From Nocardia beijingensis NBRC 16342 (GTDB lineage: Bacteria; Actinomycetota; Actinomycetes; Mycobacteriales; Mycobacteriaceae), in assembly GCF_001612785.1 (NCBI RefSeq), contig NZ_BDBC01000019.1:1-64000 (forward strand): DNA of 64,000 nucleotides. The letters run 5' to 3'. The notes under the pieces were generated by a model. The model was given only the letters and a program-made list of their open reading frames with translations, searched no databases and had not been told where the DNA came from. The position numbers were made by a program, and so were the translations under genes. The number at the start of each line of letters is the position of its first letter. The stretch's first letter is position 1. Below are positions 1-12,818 of this stretch, piece by piece.

Positions 1-813
1 GCGCATGGCGTCCCAGGCCAGGTACGCCTCGCGCTGGTCCTGCAGGCCCGCCACGTTCTGCCGCGCTTGATCCAAGCGGCCCTGCGCGTCCTGGCGCCGG
101 CGCAGCAGGTCGTCGCGCTGGGCGGTCTGCCGGTCGAGTTCGGCCTTGGCCGCGGCGACCGCGTGCTCGGCATCGGCCTTGCGCGCGGCGGCGACGGCGG
201 CGGCCGCGTCGGCGTCCGCTTTCGCCCGCCGCGCGGTCGAGTTCTGGTTGCCTTGGTCGATCTGCGCGCGCCGCAGGCCGTCCAGCACCTGCTGGCGGTT
301 CTTGGAGACCAGCGCGAGGAGCTGGGCGCGGTCCAGTGCGACCGCGGGGGTGGCCGCGGCGAGGTAGGTGACCATCGAGTCGGAGCCCGGGTTGGTATAG
401 GCCTGGGTGGCGAACTGGTCGAAGTTGCGCCGCGCCTGGCCCACCTTGGCCGCGGCATCGGACAGGGCCAGCTGGGTGTCCACCACCCCGACGGCGGCCG
501 CGTCGGCGGCGTCGCGCGCGGTCTGCAGGTCCACCAGCGCTCTGTTGACGTCCTCCCGGCGCTGCGCCACGGCGTCGTCGAGCTGCCCCAGCTGCTGATC
601 GACCACGGCCACCTGATTGATCAGGGTGCCGACCTCGGCGACACCGGCGTCGACCTGCGCGCCCGCCTGCGCGATCTGGCCGTCGCTGGGATTCGGCGGA
701 GGAGGCGGCACAGCGACTACCGGCCCAGCTGTGACCACTACAGCGACCGAGATCAGCAAACCAACAGCGACCGATAGTCGGCGCCGAGCGATCAGCCCGC
801 CGTCGTTGCGCAT
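1..813 (-). CDS. ripA: RipA-type NlpC/P60 peptidoglycan hydrolase, N-terminal part
   Basis: The minus strand reads 271 open codons from ATG 813 to the window edge, so the C-terminal catalytic NlpC/P60 domain lies outside. A strong ribosome site (GGAGG, 813 upstream side) precedes the ATG. Residues 1-34 form a signal peptide (RRR then a hydrophobic core ending GPVVA). A proline run follows, then a long Ala/Gln/Asp-rich coiled coil typical of the RipA autoinhibitory N-terminal domain. Segments such as AVAQRREDVN, FDQFATQAYTNPGSDS and LVSKNRQQVLDGLRRAQ match the RipA pattern as I know it. RipA cleaves septal peptidoglycan during daughter-cell separation. Position next to an Rv1476-like gene and aconitase is the same as in M. 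tuberculosis. The enzyme activity itself cannot be verified here because the Cys-His catalytic core is not in the window. Confidence 0.9.
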   Translation of the reverse strand, partial: MRNDGGLIARRRLSVAVGLLISVAVVVTAGPVVAVPPPPPNPSDGQIAQAGAQVDAGVAEVGTLINQVAVVDQQLGQLDDAVAQRREDVNRALVDLQTARDAADAAAVGVVDTQLALSDAAAKVGQARRNFDQFATQAYTNPGSDSMVTYLAAATPAVALDRAQLLALVSKNRQQVLDGLRRAQIDQGNQNSTARRAKADADAAAAVAAARKADAEHAVAAAKAELDRQTAQRDDLLRRRQDAQGRLDQARQNVAGLQDQREAYLAWDAMR

Positions 814-1199
814 CGCACCTCCAAGGGACCGGATACCGGCAATCCTCAAGGCATCAGACGAACCATCTCGCACTTTGGTCGACAGATGGCCTCTGAAGAC
901 ACATATTCCCCATCAGGGACGAATCGAACCGTATGCCACTTACGTCACTCTCGCGCGCATTTTCTTCATTGCCCGAAATTTGCCAAACCTTGAACTATCT
1001 TTTCGTGGCAGAAGCAGACCAACCGTCCGGAAAAGTAGCGCTATGGATGCTGCCGCCCCGGTAGAGCCCTAGGTGACCCATCGGGTGCCTTCGCATCCAG
1101 CGAAGGCCGCCGGGGCGCGCTCGGAACCGCCCGGCGATGAGCGACCGCCGCGAGACAACCCAGCCGAGGCAGGCCGGGTGAAGTTCGGCGCCGCAGCGC
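814..1199. other. intergenic region upstream of ripA
   Basis: This 386-base gap separates the Rv1476-like gene from ripA, both on the minus strand. It is the presumed ripA leader and promoter region. A relatively AT-rich stretch at about 960-1015 is the likeliest promoter location, but no convincing -35/-10 pair stands out. I compared the leader with the ydaO (cyclic-di-AMP) riboswitch that precedes some actinobacterial wall-hydrolase genes and saw no match. No gene seen. Confidence 0.4.
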
Positions 1200-4899
<3,700 letters not shown>

Positions 4900-5046
4900 T
4901 AGCTCCGCTTCGACGGCGCGTGTTCGTAAGACTCGCTCCCGGCGAAGAGTTGCGATCGCGCAAGCGACGACGGCTCCATGAGCGCCAGTGCTCCGGATCC
5001 GTTGTCGCGTCGCTCGGATCACGCTCGCCTCGCTCGTACTGTGAGA

Positions 5047-5079
5047 ACCCCCGCATCGGTGGACCGCCGATGCGGGGGT
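5047..5079. terminator. intrinsic terminator hairpin after acn
   Basis: A perfect 13-bp stem (ACCCCCGCATCGG with CCGATGCGGGGGT) closes a 7-base loop, midway between acn and acnR. There is only a short T run after it, as is usual in high-GC actinobacteria. It ends 25 bases before the acnR start and could attenuate rather than abolish read-through. Confidence 0.7.
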
Positions 5080-5104
5080 CCGTGTTTCCCCGCTGGAGGA
5101 TTCC

Positions 5105-5671
5105 GTGCCCAAGGTCAGTGACGATCACCTCGCCGCCAGGCGCAGCCAGATCCTCGACGGAGCGCGCCGCTGCTTCGCCGAGTACGGCTACGACGGCGCC
5201 ACCGTGCGCCGGCTCGAGGAGGAGATCGGGCTGTCCAGGGGCGCCATCTTCCACCACTTCCGGGACAAGGACGCGCTGTTCTTCGCCCTCGCCCAGGAGG
5301 ACGCCGAGCGCATGGCCGACGTGGCGGCCAACCAGGGCATCGTGCAGGTGATGCGCGACATGCTCGCCCACCCCGAGCAGTTCAACTGGCTCGGAACGCG
5401 TTTGGAGATCGCGCGGCGGCTGCGCACCGATCCCGAGTTCCGGGCCGGATGGACCCAGCGTTCGGCCGAACTCACCGCGGCGACCCTGGCCCGCCTGGAA
5501 CGGCGGAAGGCCGCGGGCGCGCTGCGCGACGACGTGCCCACCGACGTGCTGCTCGGTTACCTCGACCTCGTGCTCGACGGGTTGATCGCCCGCATCGCCT
5601 CCGGTCACACCAACGAGAACCTCTCCGCCGTCCTGGATCTGGTCGAAGCCTCCGTCCGCCGCAAGCAGTGA
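5105..5671 (+). CDS. acnR: TetR-family aconitase repressor AcnR
   Basis: This 188-residue TetR regulator has an N-terminal HTH at about residues 14-58 (RSQILDGARRCFAEYGYDGATV, then LSRGAIFHHFRDKDALF, read as two parts) and a helical ligand domain. The GTG start at 5105 has an ideal GGAGG site. Its place immediately after acn is conserved with C. glutamicum acnR and M. tuberculosis Rv1474c. The perfect AcnR operator at 1951 supports the assignment. In C. glutamicum AcnR represses acn and responds to citrate and Mg; that effector behaviour is family knowledge, not visible here. Confidence 0.92.
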   Translation: MPKVSDDHLAARRSQILDGARRCFAEYGYDGATVRRLEEEIGLSRGAIFHHFRDKDALFFALAQEDAERMADVAANQGIVQVMRDMLAHPEQFNWLGTRLEIARRLRTDPEFRAGWTQRSAELTAATLARLERRKAAGALRDDVPTDVLLGYLDLVLDGLIARIASGHTNENLSAVLDLVEASVRRKQ

Positions 5672-5683
5672 CGACTGGTCCGG

Positions 5684-6478
5684 CTAGTACGTCGCGTTGA
5701 GGTACTCCGCGGCGTGGGTGGTCCACAGGACGTTCGTGCCCGGCATGTTGTGCCCGGAATAGAGCACGTGCTGTCCGTCGGGCCACGGCGTCAGATAGCC
5801 GACGACACCGCGCACGGCGGTCGTGTAGCGCCCGAGGTTCGCGATCGGGTCGCGCAGCAGGATCTCGAGCAGTTCGGCGAAGATCAGCGGCGCGACGTTG
5901 CCGATCCGGGCGCCTTCCACGAAGGAGAACGGCGAGATGCCCACGTCGATGATGCGCAACGGCGAATCCGCAGGCGACGCGGTGATGATGTCGCCGGGGT
6001 TGGCGTACTCGCGGACGTCGACCGAGGCGGGCCACGCTCCCCGCTGCCCGTGCAGGCCGAAGGTGTTCGGCGGGCAGAGGTTCGCGACCGACTGCCCGGC
6101 CCGGCGCAACGGATTGGCGATGTTCACCACGAAGGCGATCTCCAGCGGCGAGCCGTCGGTGTTCTTGTACTTTCCCGACCGGACGCCCTCCAGGATCCGG
6201 CTGGCGCAGATGCCGCCGAGCGAATAGCTCAGCAAGCCGCAGACATTCGGCGAGTCCTGGATCGCCCGCACTCCGGCGGCGACGCCGAGCCGCACCGAGG
6301 TCTCCAGCGAAGAACCCCAGACCTCGGGCACGGGGCCGACGGAAGCGGGCCAATCCGGTTCGAAGCAACTGAACTTGCCGGTGTCGAGTAGTTTCGCGAC
6401 GTCGTGCAGCATGCCCGCGGGCGTTCCGTCGGAGTTGCGCGGCTCCCCGGTGCCGCGGAGAGTGATGATGTCGATCAT
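5684..6478 (-). CDS. phage LysinB-like alpha/beta-hydrolase (putative mycolyl ester hydrolase)
   Basis: The 264-residue protein has the plan of mycobacteriophage LysinB, the esterase that frees mycolic acids from arabinogalactan. From the start it shows RGTGEP (LysB: HGTGQP), the nucleophile elbow SYSLGG with Ser86, NPLRRAGQ (LysB: NPMRQKG), REYANPGDII with Asp163 (LysB: RDYAHDGDMY), and a closing AAEYLN (LysB: AVEFLR). Candidate catalytic histidines are His237, His243 and His255. These comparisons are from memory of D29 LysB. No signal peptide or peptidoglycan-binding domain is visible and no phage genes flank it, so secretion and substrate are open. The ATG at 6478 has an excellent AAGGAGG site, which rules out the 25-residue longer frame. 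Confidence 0.7.
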   Translation of the reverse strand: MIDIITLRGTGEPRNSDGTPAGMLHDVAKLLDTGKFSCFEPDWPASVGPVPEVWGSSLETSVRLGVAAGVRAIQDSPNVCGLLSYSLGGICASRILEGVRSGKYKNTDGSPLEIAFVVNIANPLRRAGQSVANLCPPNTFGLHGQRGAWPASVDVREYANPGDIITASPADSPLRIIDVGISPFSFVEGARIGNVAPLIFAELLEILLRDPIANLGRYTTAVRGVVGYLTPWPDGQHVLYSGHNMPGTNVLWTTHAAEYLNATY

Positions 6479-6637
6479 CGTGGCCTCCTTGCCCACCGCA
6501 CCGACCCCTTCGGCGCGGAATCTCAAGGTAGAGCAGGGACGCCGTCTCGGCACGAGTATCGGGCTACCTCATCGCGGCACGAGTTCTCGCATGTAGAGCG
6601 CGATTCGGCGACCCGAAGGGTGCGTGAGCTACCGCGG

Positions 6638-7144
6638 CTACGCGTCCGGCTCCATGCTGCTGAGCAGGATGCGCGCGAGCCGGTCCAGTTCCTGCCGTTC
6701 CCCCGCGGTGAGCACCGACAGCATCCGCGTCTCGTTGGCGGTGTGCTCGGTGACCACGGTGTCGACCAGTTCCCGCCCCGCGTCGGTGAGCCCGACGCGC
6801 ACCGCCCTGCGGTCCCGCGCGTCCGCGACGCGCCGTACCAGCCCCGCGGACTCCAGCCGGTCCAGCCGTCCGGTCATGCCCGCCCTCGACAACATCAGCG
6901 TGTCGGCGAGCACCGACGGATTCAGTTCGAACGGCGCGCCCGAACGCCGTAGCGCGGCAAGCACGTCGAACTCGCCGCGCTGCAAGCCGTGCTTGCCGAA
7001 CACCGCCTCGATCTCCCGCTGGGCCACCAGCAACAGCCTGCCCAGCCGTCCGGCCACGGCCATCGCCTCGAGATCGAGGTCGGGTCGTTCCCGCTTCCAC
7101 TGCGCCACGATCGCGTCTACGGCGTCCGTTTTCCGCTCGGTCAT
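6638..7144 (-). CDS. MarR-family transcriptional regulator
   Basis: This 168-residue protein has the winged-helix MarR fold: helices around EIEAVFGKHGLQRGEFDVL, the recognition helix region PSVLADTLMLSRAGMTGRLD, and the wing with the family motif DARDRRAVRVGLTDAG. It is transcribed away from the cupin gene, with a 71-base AT-rich gap between the start codons. Such divergent pairs usually mean that the regulator controls its neighbour and itself. ATG 7144 was chosen because the preceding in-frame codons run through the operator region. Ligand unknown. Confidence 0.9.
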   Translation of the reverse strand: MTERKTDAVDAIVAQWKRERPDLDLEAMAVAGRLGRLLLVAQREIEAVFGKHGLQRGEFDVLAALRRSGAPFELNPSVLADTLMLSRAGMTGRLDRLESAGLVRRVADARDRRAVRVGLTDAGRELVDTVVTEHTANETRMLSVLTAGERQELDRLARILLSSMEPDA

Positions 7145-7168
7145 GGACAGGATCTTATTCGTCAGGAT

Positions 7169-7188
7169 ATAGTTTGGCAGCGAATTAT
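7169..7188. promoter_or_regulatory. candidate MarR operator
   Basis: An imperfect inverted repeat, ATAGTTTG-GCAG-CGAATTAT (6 of 8 arm positions pair), lies in the AT-rich gap between the divergent marR and cupin genes. Size and position suit a MarR dimer site. No comparison was possible. Confidence 0.35.
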
Positions 7189-7215
7189 CAATCACCGAAT
7201 CAATTGGAGGCTCCG

Positions 7216-7719
7216 ATGACCATCCCCGCAGCGCGTAAGGACGTCGCGATCCGTCAGCCACAGGACGCGGAGACGCTGCGCACCACCTCGGTCACCATGC
7301 GCCTGCTGATCGACGCCGAGGAGGCGGGCGGTGGGCTGAGCACGCTCGAGGTCGCGATGGATCGCGGAGCGGACGGCGCGGCGCCGCACTACCACACGCT
7401 GTCCGACGAGTTGTTCTATGTCGCGGAAGGCGAACTGCAACTGCTCGCGGGCGACCGCATCGTCACCGTCGGCGCGGGCGGTTCGATCGTGGTACCGAAA
7501 TTCATGCCGCACGCCTTCGGCGCCGCACCCGACAGCACGGCGCGAATCCTCATCGCGCTCACCCCGGGCGTACAGCGCTTCGAGTACTTCCGGCTGCTGG
7601 AACGAATCGCCGCGGGCGAATCCCCGATGACCGATCTCGCCGCCGCGCAGGACGAGTTCGACAATCACTTCGTGGACGCCCCCGCGTGGTGGGCCGAGCG
7701 CAACGCGAACCGGAACTGA
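7216..7719 (+). CDS. cupin-domain protein
   Basis: The 167-residue product is a single-domain cupin. Motif 1 is visible as PHYHTLSDELFYVAEGELQ (two His and the Glu that bind metal) and motif 2 as the stretch from GGSIVVPKFMPHAFG with its His. The C-terminal third, with WWAERN at the end, is helical. TTGGAGG sits five bases before ATG 7216. The catalytic role cannot be deduced. Many such monocupins are quercetin-dioxygenase-like or simply ligand binders. The divergent MarR gene is its likely regulator. Confidence 0.88.
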   Translation: MTIPAARKDVAIRQPQDAETLRTTSVTMRLLIDAEEAGGGLSTLEVAMDRGADGAAPHYHTLSDELFYVAEGELQLLAGDRIVTVGAGGSIVVPKFMPHAFGAAPDSTARILIALTPGVQRFEYFRLLERIAAGESPMTDLAAAQDEFDNHFVDAPAWWAERNANRN

Positions 7720-7993
7720 AGTCGGCGCGCGATTCGGATCCGGCTCGCCCGCAGGCGATTTCGCGCGAGCCGGGCACGACATCGGGCGGCCGGGCGCATG
7801 CGGCCACCCCACGCCGGGTGCGCCGAGCAGGACGAAAGCACAGATGCACAGCCGCCAATACCGGGCTATGAGCAGCGTCCACGCATTGCCGGAGATCAGC
7901 TTCGCGCTTGCTCCGTAAGTATTTCCAGGCTACCGGAAAACTTTCGACAGCTGGCCGGTATAGATCGGAATTCCGTTTGCCACGAGCCGCAAA

Positions 7994-8003
7994 ATATCGC
8001 GAT
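7994..8003. promoter_or_regulatory. palindromic repeat ATATCGCGAT, copy 1
   Basis: This is a perfect 10-base palindrome identical to the core of the copy at 8021-8034. Their centres are 29 bases apart, close to three helical turns. It probably binds a dimeric regulator controlling the peptide locus; the regulator is not identified. Confidence 0.4.
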
Positions 8004-8020
8004 CCGAGCCGATCACACCA

Positions 8021-8034
8021 CATATCGCGATATG
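8021..8034. promoter_or_regulatory. palindromic repeat CATATCGCGATATG, copy 2
   Basis: A perfect 14-base palindrome about 55 bases before the start codon of the putative precursor gene. Together with copy 1 it forms the most operator-like element in this gap. Confidence 0.5.
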
Positions 8035-8089
8035 ATCGCTCACACGCTTGGGGGTCGTGGCAAATCGTGAGCAGATCGGAGAAACGGCT

Positions 8090-8545
8090 ATGACCGACGC
8101 AATCCACCTTCCCGGGACGACGCCGAAAGCCGACCGCGTTCCTCCGCTCCAGGGCCTCCTGGTCGCGGAATCGGACCGGCAGATCAGCGTGCGCGTCGCC
8201 GAGGGAACGTGGACCTTCAGTCGGTCCGATGTGCTGCGCGTGGTCGATTCCGCCGCGCCGCACGCCGAGCAGGACGGGCGTCCGGTACTGGTGGACATTC
8301 GCGCGGGCGCCACCGCCGATTTCACTCGCAGGCTGCGGATCGACCTGGTCGATCGGCCGATGACCATTCCGGAGTCGCCGTCGGAGGCGCTCGGCGACGA
8401 GCAGTTGCGTCAGCTCACCGAAACCTGGGCCGACCGGCTGCAACTCGTCGACTGCCCGGGTGCGGGCGGAGCGACGTTCACCTACTGCCAGACCAAGTCG
8501 ATGAACGGCAGCGACGACGGCACCAACTGCGACAGCCTCGACTGA
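8090..8545 (+). CDS. putative precursor protein of an ATP-grasp-modified (graspetide-like) peptide
   Basis: This 151-residue protein precedes an ATP-grasp ligase by 11 bases. I do not recognise its family by name. Residues 20-90 look like a small beta-rich domain (repeated V-x-V strands, WTFSRSDVLRVVD). Residues 95-120 are helical and acidic. The last 23 residues change character abruptly: they are glycine-poor and hydrophobic-poor, with Thr129, Thr131, Thr135, Lys136, Ser137, Ser141, Thr145 and Ser149 mixed with Asp142, Asp143, Asp148 and Asp151, plus Cys133 and Cys147. Side chains of that kind are joined by ester or amide links in graspetides. A leader of about 125 residues would be unusually long. 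The ATG at 8090 follows GGAG. An alternative is that this is a folded protein that is itself the ligase substrate or a partner. Confidence 0.6.
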   Translation: MTDAIHLPGTTPKADRVPPLQGLLVAESDRQISVRVAEGTWTFSRSDVLRVVDSAAPHAEQDGRPVLVDIRAGATADFTRRLRIDLVDRPMTIPESPSEALGDEQLRQLTETWADRLQLVDCPGAGGATFTYCQTKSMNGSDDGTNCDSLD

Positions 8546-8556
8546 GCGGCAGGCGG

Positions 8557-9519
8557 ATGGCCGCACGCCTACGCGGTTCGGTCCTGATCGTGTCCGAATC
8601 CGATGATCTACACGCCACCGCGATGGCGGCGACGCTGCGAGAACACCACGGGCTCGCCCCGATCCACCTCGACCTGCGCGACTTCCCCCGGGAGTCCGGC
8701 AGCTTCCGGCTGGACCGGCTCGGCACCGCGCGTTCCCTGTCGCACCTGATCGGCCTCGACGACGTGCGGTCGGTCTGGTGGCGGCGCCCGCACCACGCGC
8801 AGGTGCCCGCGGGTGTCCGTGCCTCGGACAACGATTTTCGCCAGGCCGAGTGCGACGGATTCATCCAAGGAATGCTGTGGTCCATCCCCGCCTTCTGGGT
8901 CAACGACCCGGGCGCCGACCGCACCGCGGCACGCAAGATCGTCCAGCTGGAGACGGCGCTGCGCGCCGGGTTCGCGGTGCCGGAGACGTTGATCACCAAC
9001 GATCCGGACGAGGCGCGCAGCTTCGTCGAATCCCGGCCGGGCCCGGTGGTTTACAAGCGCACCGGCACCAGCAGGGCGGAGTTCGCCGAGACCAGGATCA
9101 TCTCCAGGGACGATTTCGGCAGGCTGGCCGCGATACGTTCGGCGCCGACCACCTTCCAGGATTACGTCGACGCCACCTGCGATCTGCGCGTGGTGTGGGT
9201 GGACGGCGTCGAATGGACCGTGCGCATCGACTCGCAGGCGGGCGTCGGCAAGGTCGACTCCCGCCTGGACACGTCGGTCGATTTCGTCCACGATCATCTG
9301 CCCGCCTCGGTGAGCAAGTCACTGGCCACGCTGATGGGCGCGCTCGGATTGTCCTTCGGCGTGCTCGACATTCGGCTCGGCCGCGACGGCGAGTACTACT
9401 TCCTCGAGGTCAACCCGCAGGGGCAGTTCGCCTACTTGGAGATCAAGACCGGGCTGCCGATCTTTCGCAGCTTGGCCAACCTGCTGGTGGACGGCGACGG
9501 CACGGTCGAGGGCTACTGA
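8557..9519 (+). CDS. MvdC/MvdD-type ATP-grasp ribosomal peptide ligase
   Basis: The 320-residue protein has the layout of graspetide macrocyclases such as MvdC and MvdD. It has an N-terminal Rossmann-like part with the family-typical VWWRRP (residues 73-78), a central linker DRTAARKIVQLETALRAGF, an ATP-grasp domain with Lys167 in VVYKRTG, and the Mg-binding DIRLG (Asp271) and FLEVNPQGQ (Glu284, Asn286). These enzymes use ATP to form side-chain ester or amide rings in a precursor peptide. The start at 8557 lies 11 bases after the preceding stop, so the two genes are probably co-transcribed and translationally coupled. No methyltransferase, protease or exporter gene accompanies it, unlike the better-known actinobacterial ATP-grasp/methyltransferase clusters. 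Confidence 0.85.
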   Translation: MAARLRGSVLIVSESDDLHATAMAATLREHHGLAPIHLDLRDFPRESGSFRLDRLGTARSLSHLIGLDDVRSVWWRRPHHAQVPAGVRASDNDFRQAECDGFIQGMLWSIPAFWVNDPGADRTAARKIVQLETALRAGFAVPETLITNDPDEARSFVESRPGPVVYKRTGTSRAEFAETRIISRDDFGRLAAIRSAPTTFQDYVDATCDLRVVWVDGVEWTVRIDSQAGVGKVDSRLDTSVDFVHDHLPASVSKSLATLMGALGLSFGVLDIRLGRDGEYYFLEVNPQGQFAYLEIKTGLPIFRSLANLLVDGDGTVEGY

Positions 9520-9920
9520 GCCCGGCCGCCGGAACGCCACGCCGCGGCGCACAGTGGTGGTCCGCGCACCCAGCCGCACCGGGACAGCAGCCGCCGAATC
9601 TCCGTCGGCGGAGGGGTTTCACCGCCTGCGAAGACCCACGAGTTCGCCGAGAGCATCGCGACCTCGGCGGGCAAGTGCGCGCCGATCCGTCCGGCCCGAC
9701 AGCACCCGGTTCGGCGCGACGACCAGCGGAGCCAGGCGCCCGGATTGCCTTGCGGCGCGGCTCGATCGGCCGGTGGACGTGCGCCCGGCAAGCCGGGCAT
9801 CGACGCCGCCGTGCGGCTCGGCGAGGTAGGTGTCCGGTTCACGGCGTCGACGTCGATCCGGTCGAGCGCTCGCCCGGGCGGCCGCGTAGCCGCCCGGCGT
9901 CGGGTCACGCCGTTACGGCG
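9520..9920. other. intergenic region after the ATP-grasp ligase
   Basis: This 401-base gap lies between convergent genes. Frames on either strand give only Arg/Pro/Ala-rich products without recognisable domains or ribosome sites, so I call no gene. It holds a tight inverted repeat GCCCGG-CAAG-CCGGGC at 9783-9798 and a stronger hairpin at 9874-9897, both plausible transcription stops. Confidence 0.45.
9874..9897 (-). terminator. hairpin terminator after the small HTH gene
   Basis: A 9-bp GC stem (CCGGGCGGC with GCCGCCCGG) with a 6-base loop begins 24 bases past the stop codon of the minus-strand HTH gene. There is no U tract. It may also stop convergent plus-strand transcripts. Confidence 0.5.
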
Positions 9921-10151
9921 CTATTGGCTCTTGCGGCGATTGGCTCCGCCGCGGCTGCGGAGCTGCACATGCGACTCCACCAGCACGTTGTGGATGAAGC
10001 CGTAGGAGCGGCCGGTGGACCGCGCCAGTGACCGGATGCTCGCACCCGCCTCGTACTGCTTCTTCAGCTGGGTTTGTAGGCGATCGCGTGACTTCCCGGT
10101 GACGCGTGTGCCCTTACCCAATGGGGCCTTGCTCTGTGGCCTGTCGCTCAT
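9921..10151 (-). CDS. small helix-turn-helix protein, Rv1473A-like
   Basis: The 76-residue basic protein consists of a charged N-terminal arm and one helix-turn-helix: SRDRLQTQLKKQYEAGASI leads into SLARSTGRSYGFIHNVL. A short Arg/Gly-rich tail (RSRGGANRRKSQ) follows. GGAGGAAGCC precedes ATG 10151. Both size and position beside the ABC-F gene match M. tuberculosis Rv1473A. It probably binds DNA; its targets are unknown. A CRP/GlxR-like site lies about 78 bases upstream. Confidence 0.85.
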   Translation of the reverse strand: MSDRPQSKAPLGKGTRVTGKSRDRLQTQLKKQYEAGASIRSLARSTGRSYGFIHNVLVESHVQLRSRGGANRRKSQ

Positions 10152-10221
10152 GGCTTCCTCCGAGTCGCCGAGCAGCGTCTTTCCAGGCTAAGCACTCAGC
10201 AGGCCGTGATCAACGGGTACC

Positions 10222-10232
10222 TGTGATGAATC

Positions 10233-10237
<5 letters not shown>
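10222..10237. promoter_or_regulatory. CRP/GlxR-type site upstream of the small HTH gene
   Basis: TGTGATGAATCTCACG contains the CRP/GlxR core GTGA-N6-TCAC, with a full TGTGA left arm. It overlaps the end of the ABC-F gene and lies about 78 bases upstream of the HTH start, so if used it would act on the HTH gene. Assignment rests only on the motif. Confidence 0.4.
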
Positions 10238-11864
<1,627 letters not shown>

Positions 11865-12031
11865 AAACTTCTCCTCGGGGGATCGTGGTGCTGGACGCGT
11901 GCTCGATTGTGCGAGCCGACGCGCACGAGAACCACCGATTTTACCCGGGACGGCGACAGCGCCCGCATATCAGCACCCGCATGTGACGGCGATAACGGCC
12001 GCCGCGATCGCCTACGTTACCGTGCGATGCC

Positions 12032-12796
12032 ATGAGTACCGATCTATTGGGCAAGAGCGCACTGGTCACGGGGGCCAGCCGTGGCATCGGCAAGGCGGTC
12101 GCGGCGGAGTTGCTCGGCCGCGGCGCGAACGTGCTGATCACCGCGCGGAAGAAGGATCCGCTGGAGGAAGCCGCCGCGGAGCTGCGCGAGCTGGGCCACC
12201 AGGGGCAGGTCGTCGCCTTGGCGGGCAACTCGGGCGTCCCCGAGGATCGGGCCGCCGCCGTCCAGCGCGCGGTCGCGGAGTTCGGTTCGCTGGACGTGCT
12301 GATCAACAACACCGGCATCAACCCGGTCTTCGGTTCCCTGATGGAGGCCGACCTCGACGCCGTGCGCAAGATCTTCGACGTGAACGTGGTCGCGGCTCTC
12401 GGCTACATCCAGGAGGCGTACAAGGCGTGGATGCGCGACCACGGCGGCGCCGTGGTCAACGTGGCCAGCGTCGCAGGCATCCGCTCGACGGGCGTGATCG
12501 CCGCCTACGGCGCGTCCAAGTCCGCGCTGATCCATCTCACCGGTGAGCTCGCCTGGCAGCTCGGCCCGAAGATCAGGGTGAACGCGGTGGCGCCCGGCGT
12601 GATCAAGACGAAATTCGCTGACGCGCTGTACTCGGCCGACGAGGAGCGCGCCGCGAGCGTGTACCCGATGAAGCGGCTCGGCAGCCCGGAGGACGTGGCG
12701 CGCCTGATCGGATTCCTGGTCTCCGACGAGGCGGCGTGGATCACCGGCGAGACGGTCCGGGTGGACGGCGGGCTGCTCTCCACCGGCGGGATCTGA
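12032..12796 (+). CDS. short-chain dehydrogenase/reductase
   Basis: The 254-residue classical SDR shows the NAD(P) motif TGASRGIG at residues 13-20, the structural NNTG (normally NNAG), the catalytic Ser in NVASVAG, the YGASK pair of catalytic Tyr and Lys, and the C-terminal GETVRVDGG. It resembles FabG-type 3-oxoacyl reductases and 3-ketosteroid/alcohol dehydrogenases. The substrate is not deducible. It runs divergently from the ABC-F gene with 167 bases between the starts. NNTG instead of NNAG is a mild deviation seen in some active SDRs. Confidence 0.92.
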   Translation: MSTDLLGKSALVTGASRGIGKAVAAELLGRGANVLITARKKDPLEEAAAELRELGHQGQVVALAGNSGVPEDRAAAVQRAVAEFGSLDVLINNTGINPVFGSLMEADLDAVRKIFDVNVVAALGYIQEAYKAWMRDHGGAVVNVASVAGIRSTGVIAAYGASKSALIHLTGELAWQLGPKIRVNAVAPGVIKTKFADALYSADEERAASVYPMKRLGSPEDVARLIGFLVSDEAAWITGETVRVDGGLLSTGGI

Positions 12797-12818
12797 GCGC
12801 GCACGCCGGACGCCTGCG

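Larger units (their letters stand above)
7720..8089. other. intergenic region before the ATP-grasp locus
   Basis: This 370-base gap contains no credible gene; a 90-codon frame at 7798 lacks a ribosome site and looks random. The last 150 bases are AT-rich compared with the surroundings and hold two copies of ATATCGCGAT (annotated separately), so this is the presumed promoter region of the downstream two-gene unit. Confidence 0.5.

Noticed and set aside
814..1072. Possible ydaO (cyclic-di-AMP) riboswitch before ripA
   Set aside because: Such elements precede some actinobacterial wall-hydrolase genes, but the conserved core sequences are not visible in this leader.
7798..8070. 90-codon ORF upstream of the ATP-grasp locus
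   Set aside because: No ribosome site, no recognisable features, and it overlaps the operator-like palindromes.
9513..9908. Minus-strand ORF after the ATP-grasp gene considered as a methyltransferase remnant
   Set aside because: None of the SAM-binding motifs could be seen in any frame; the content is Arg/Pro/Ala-rich.
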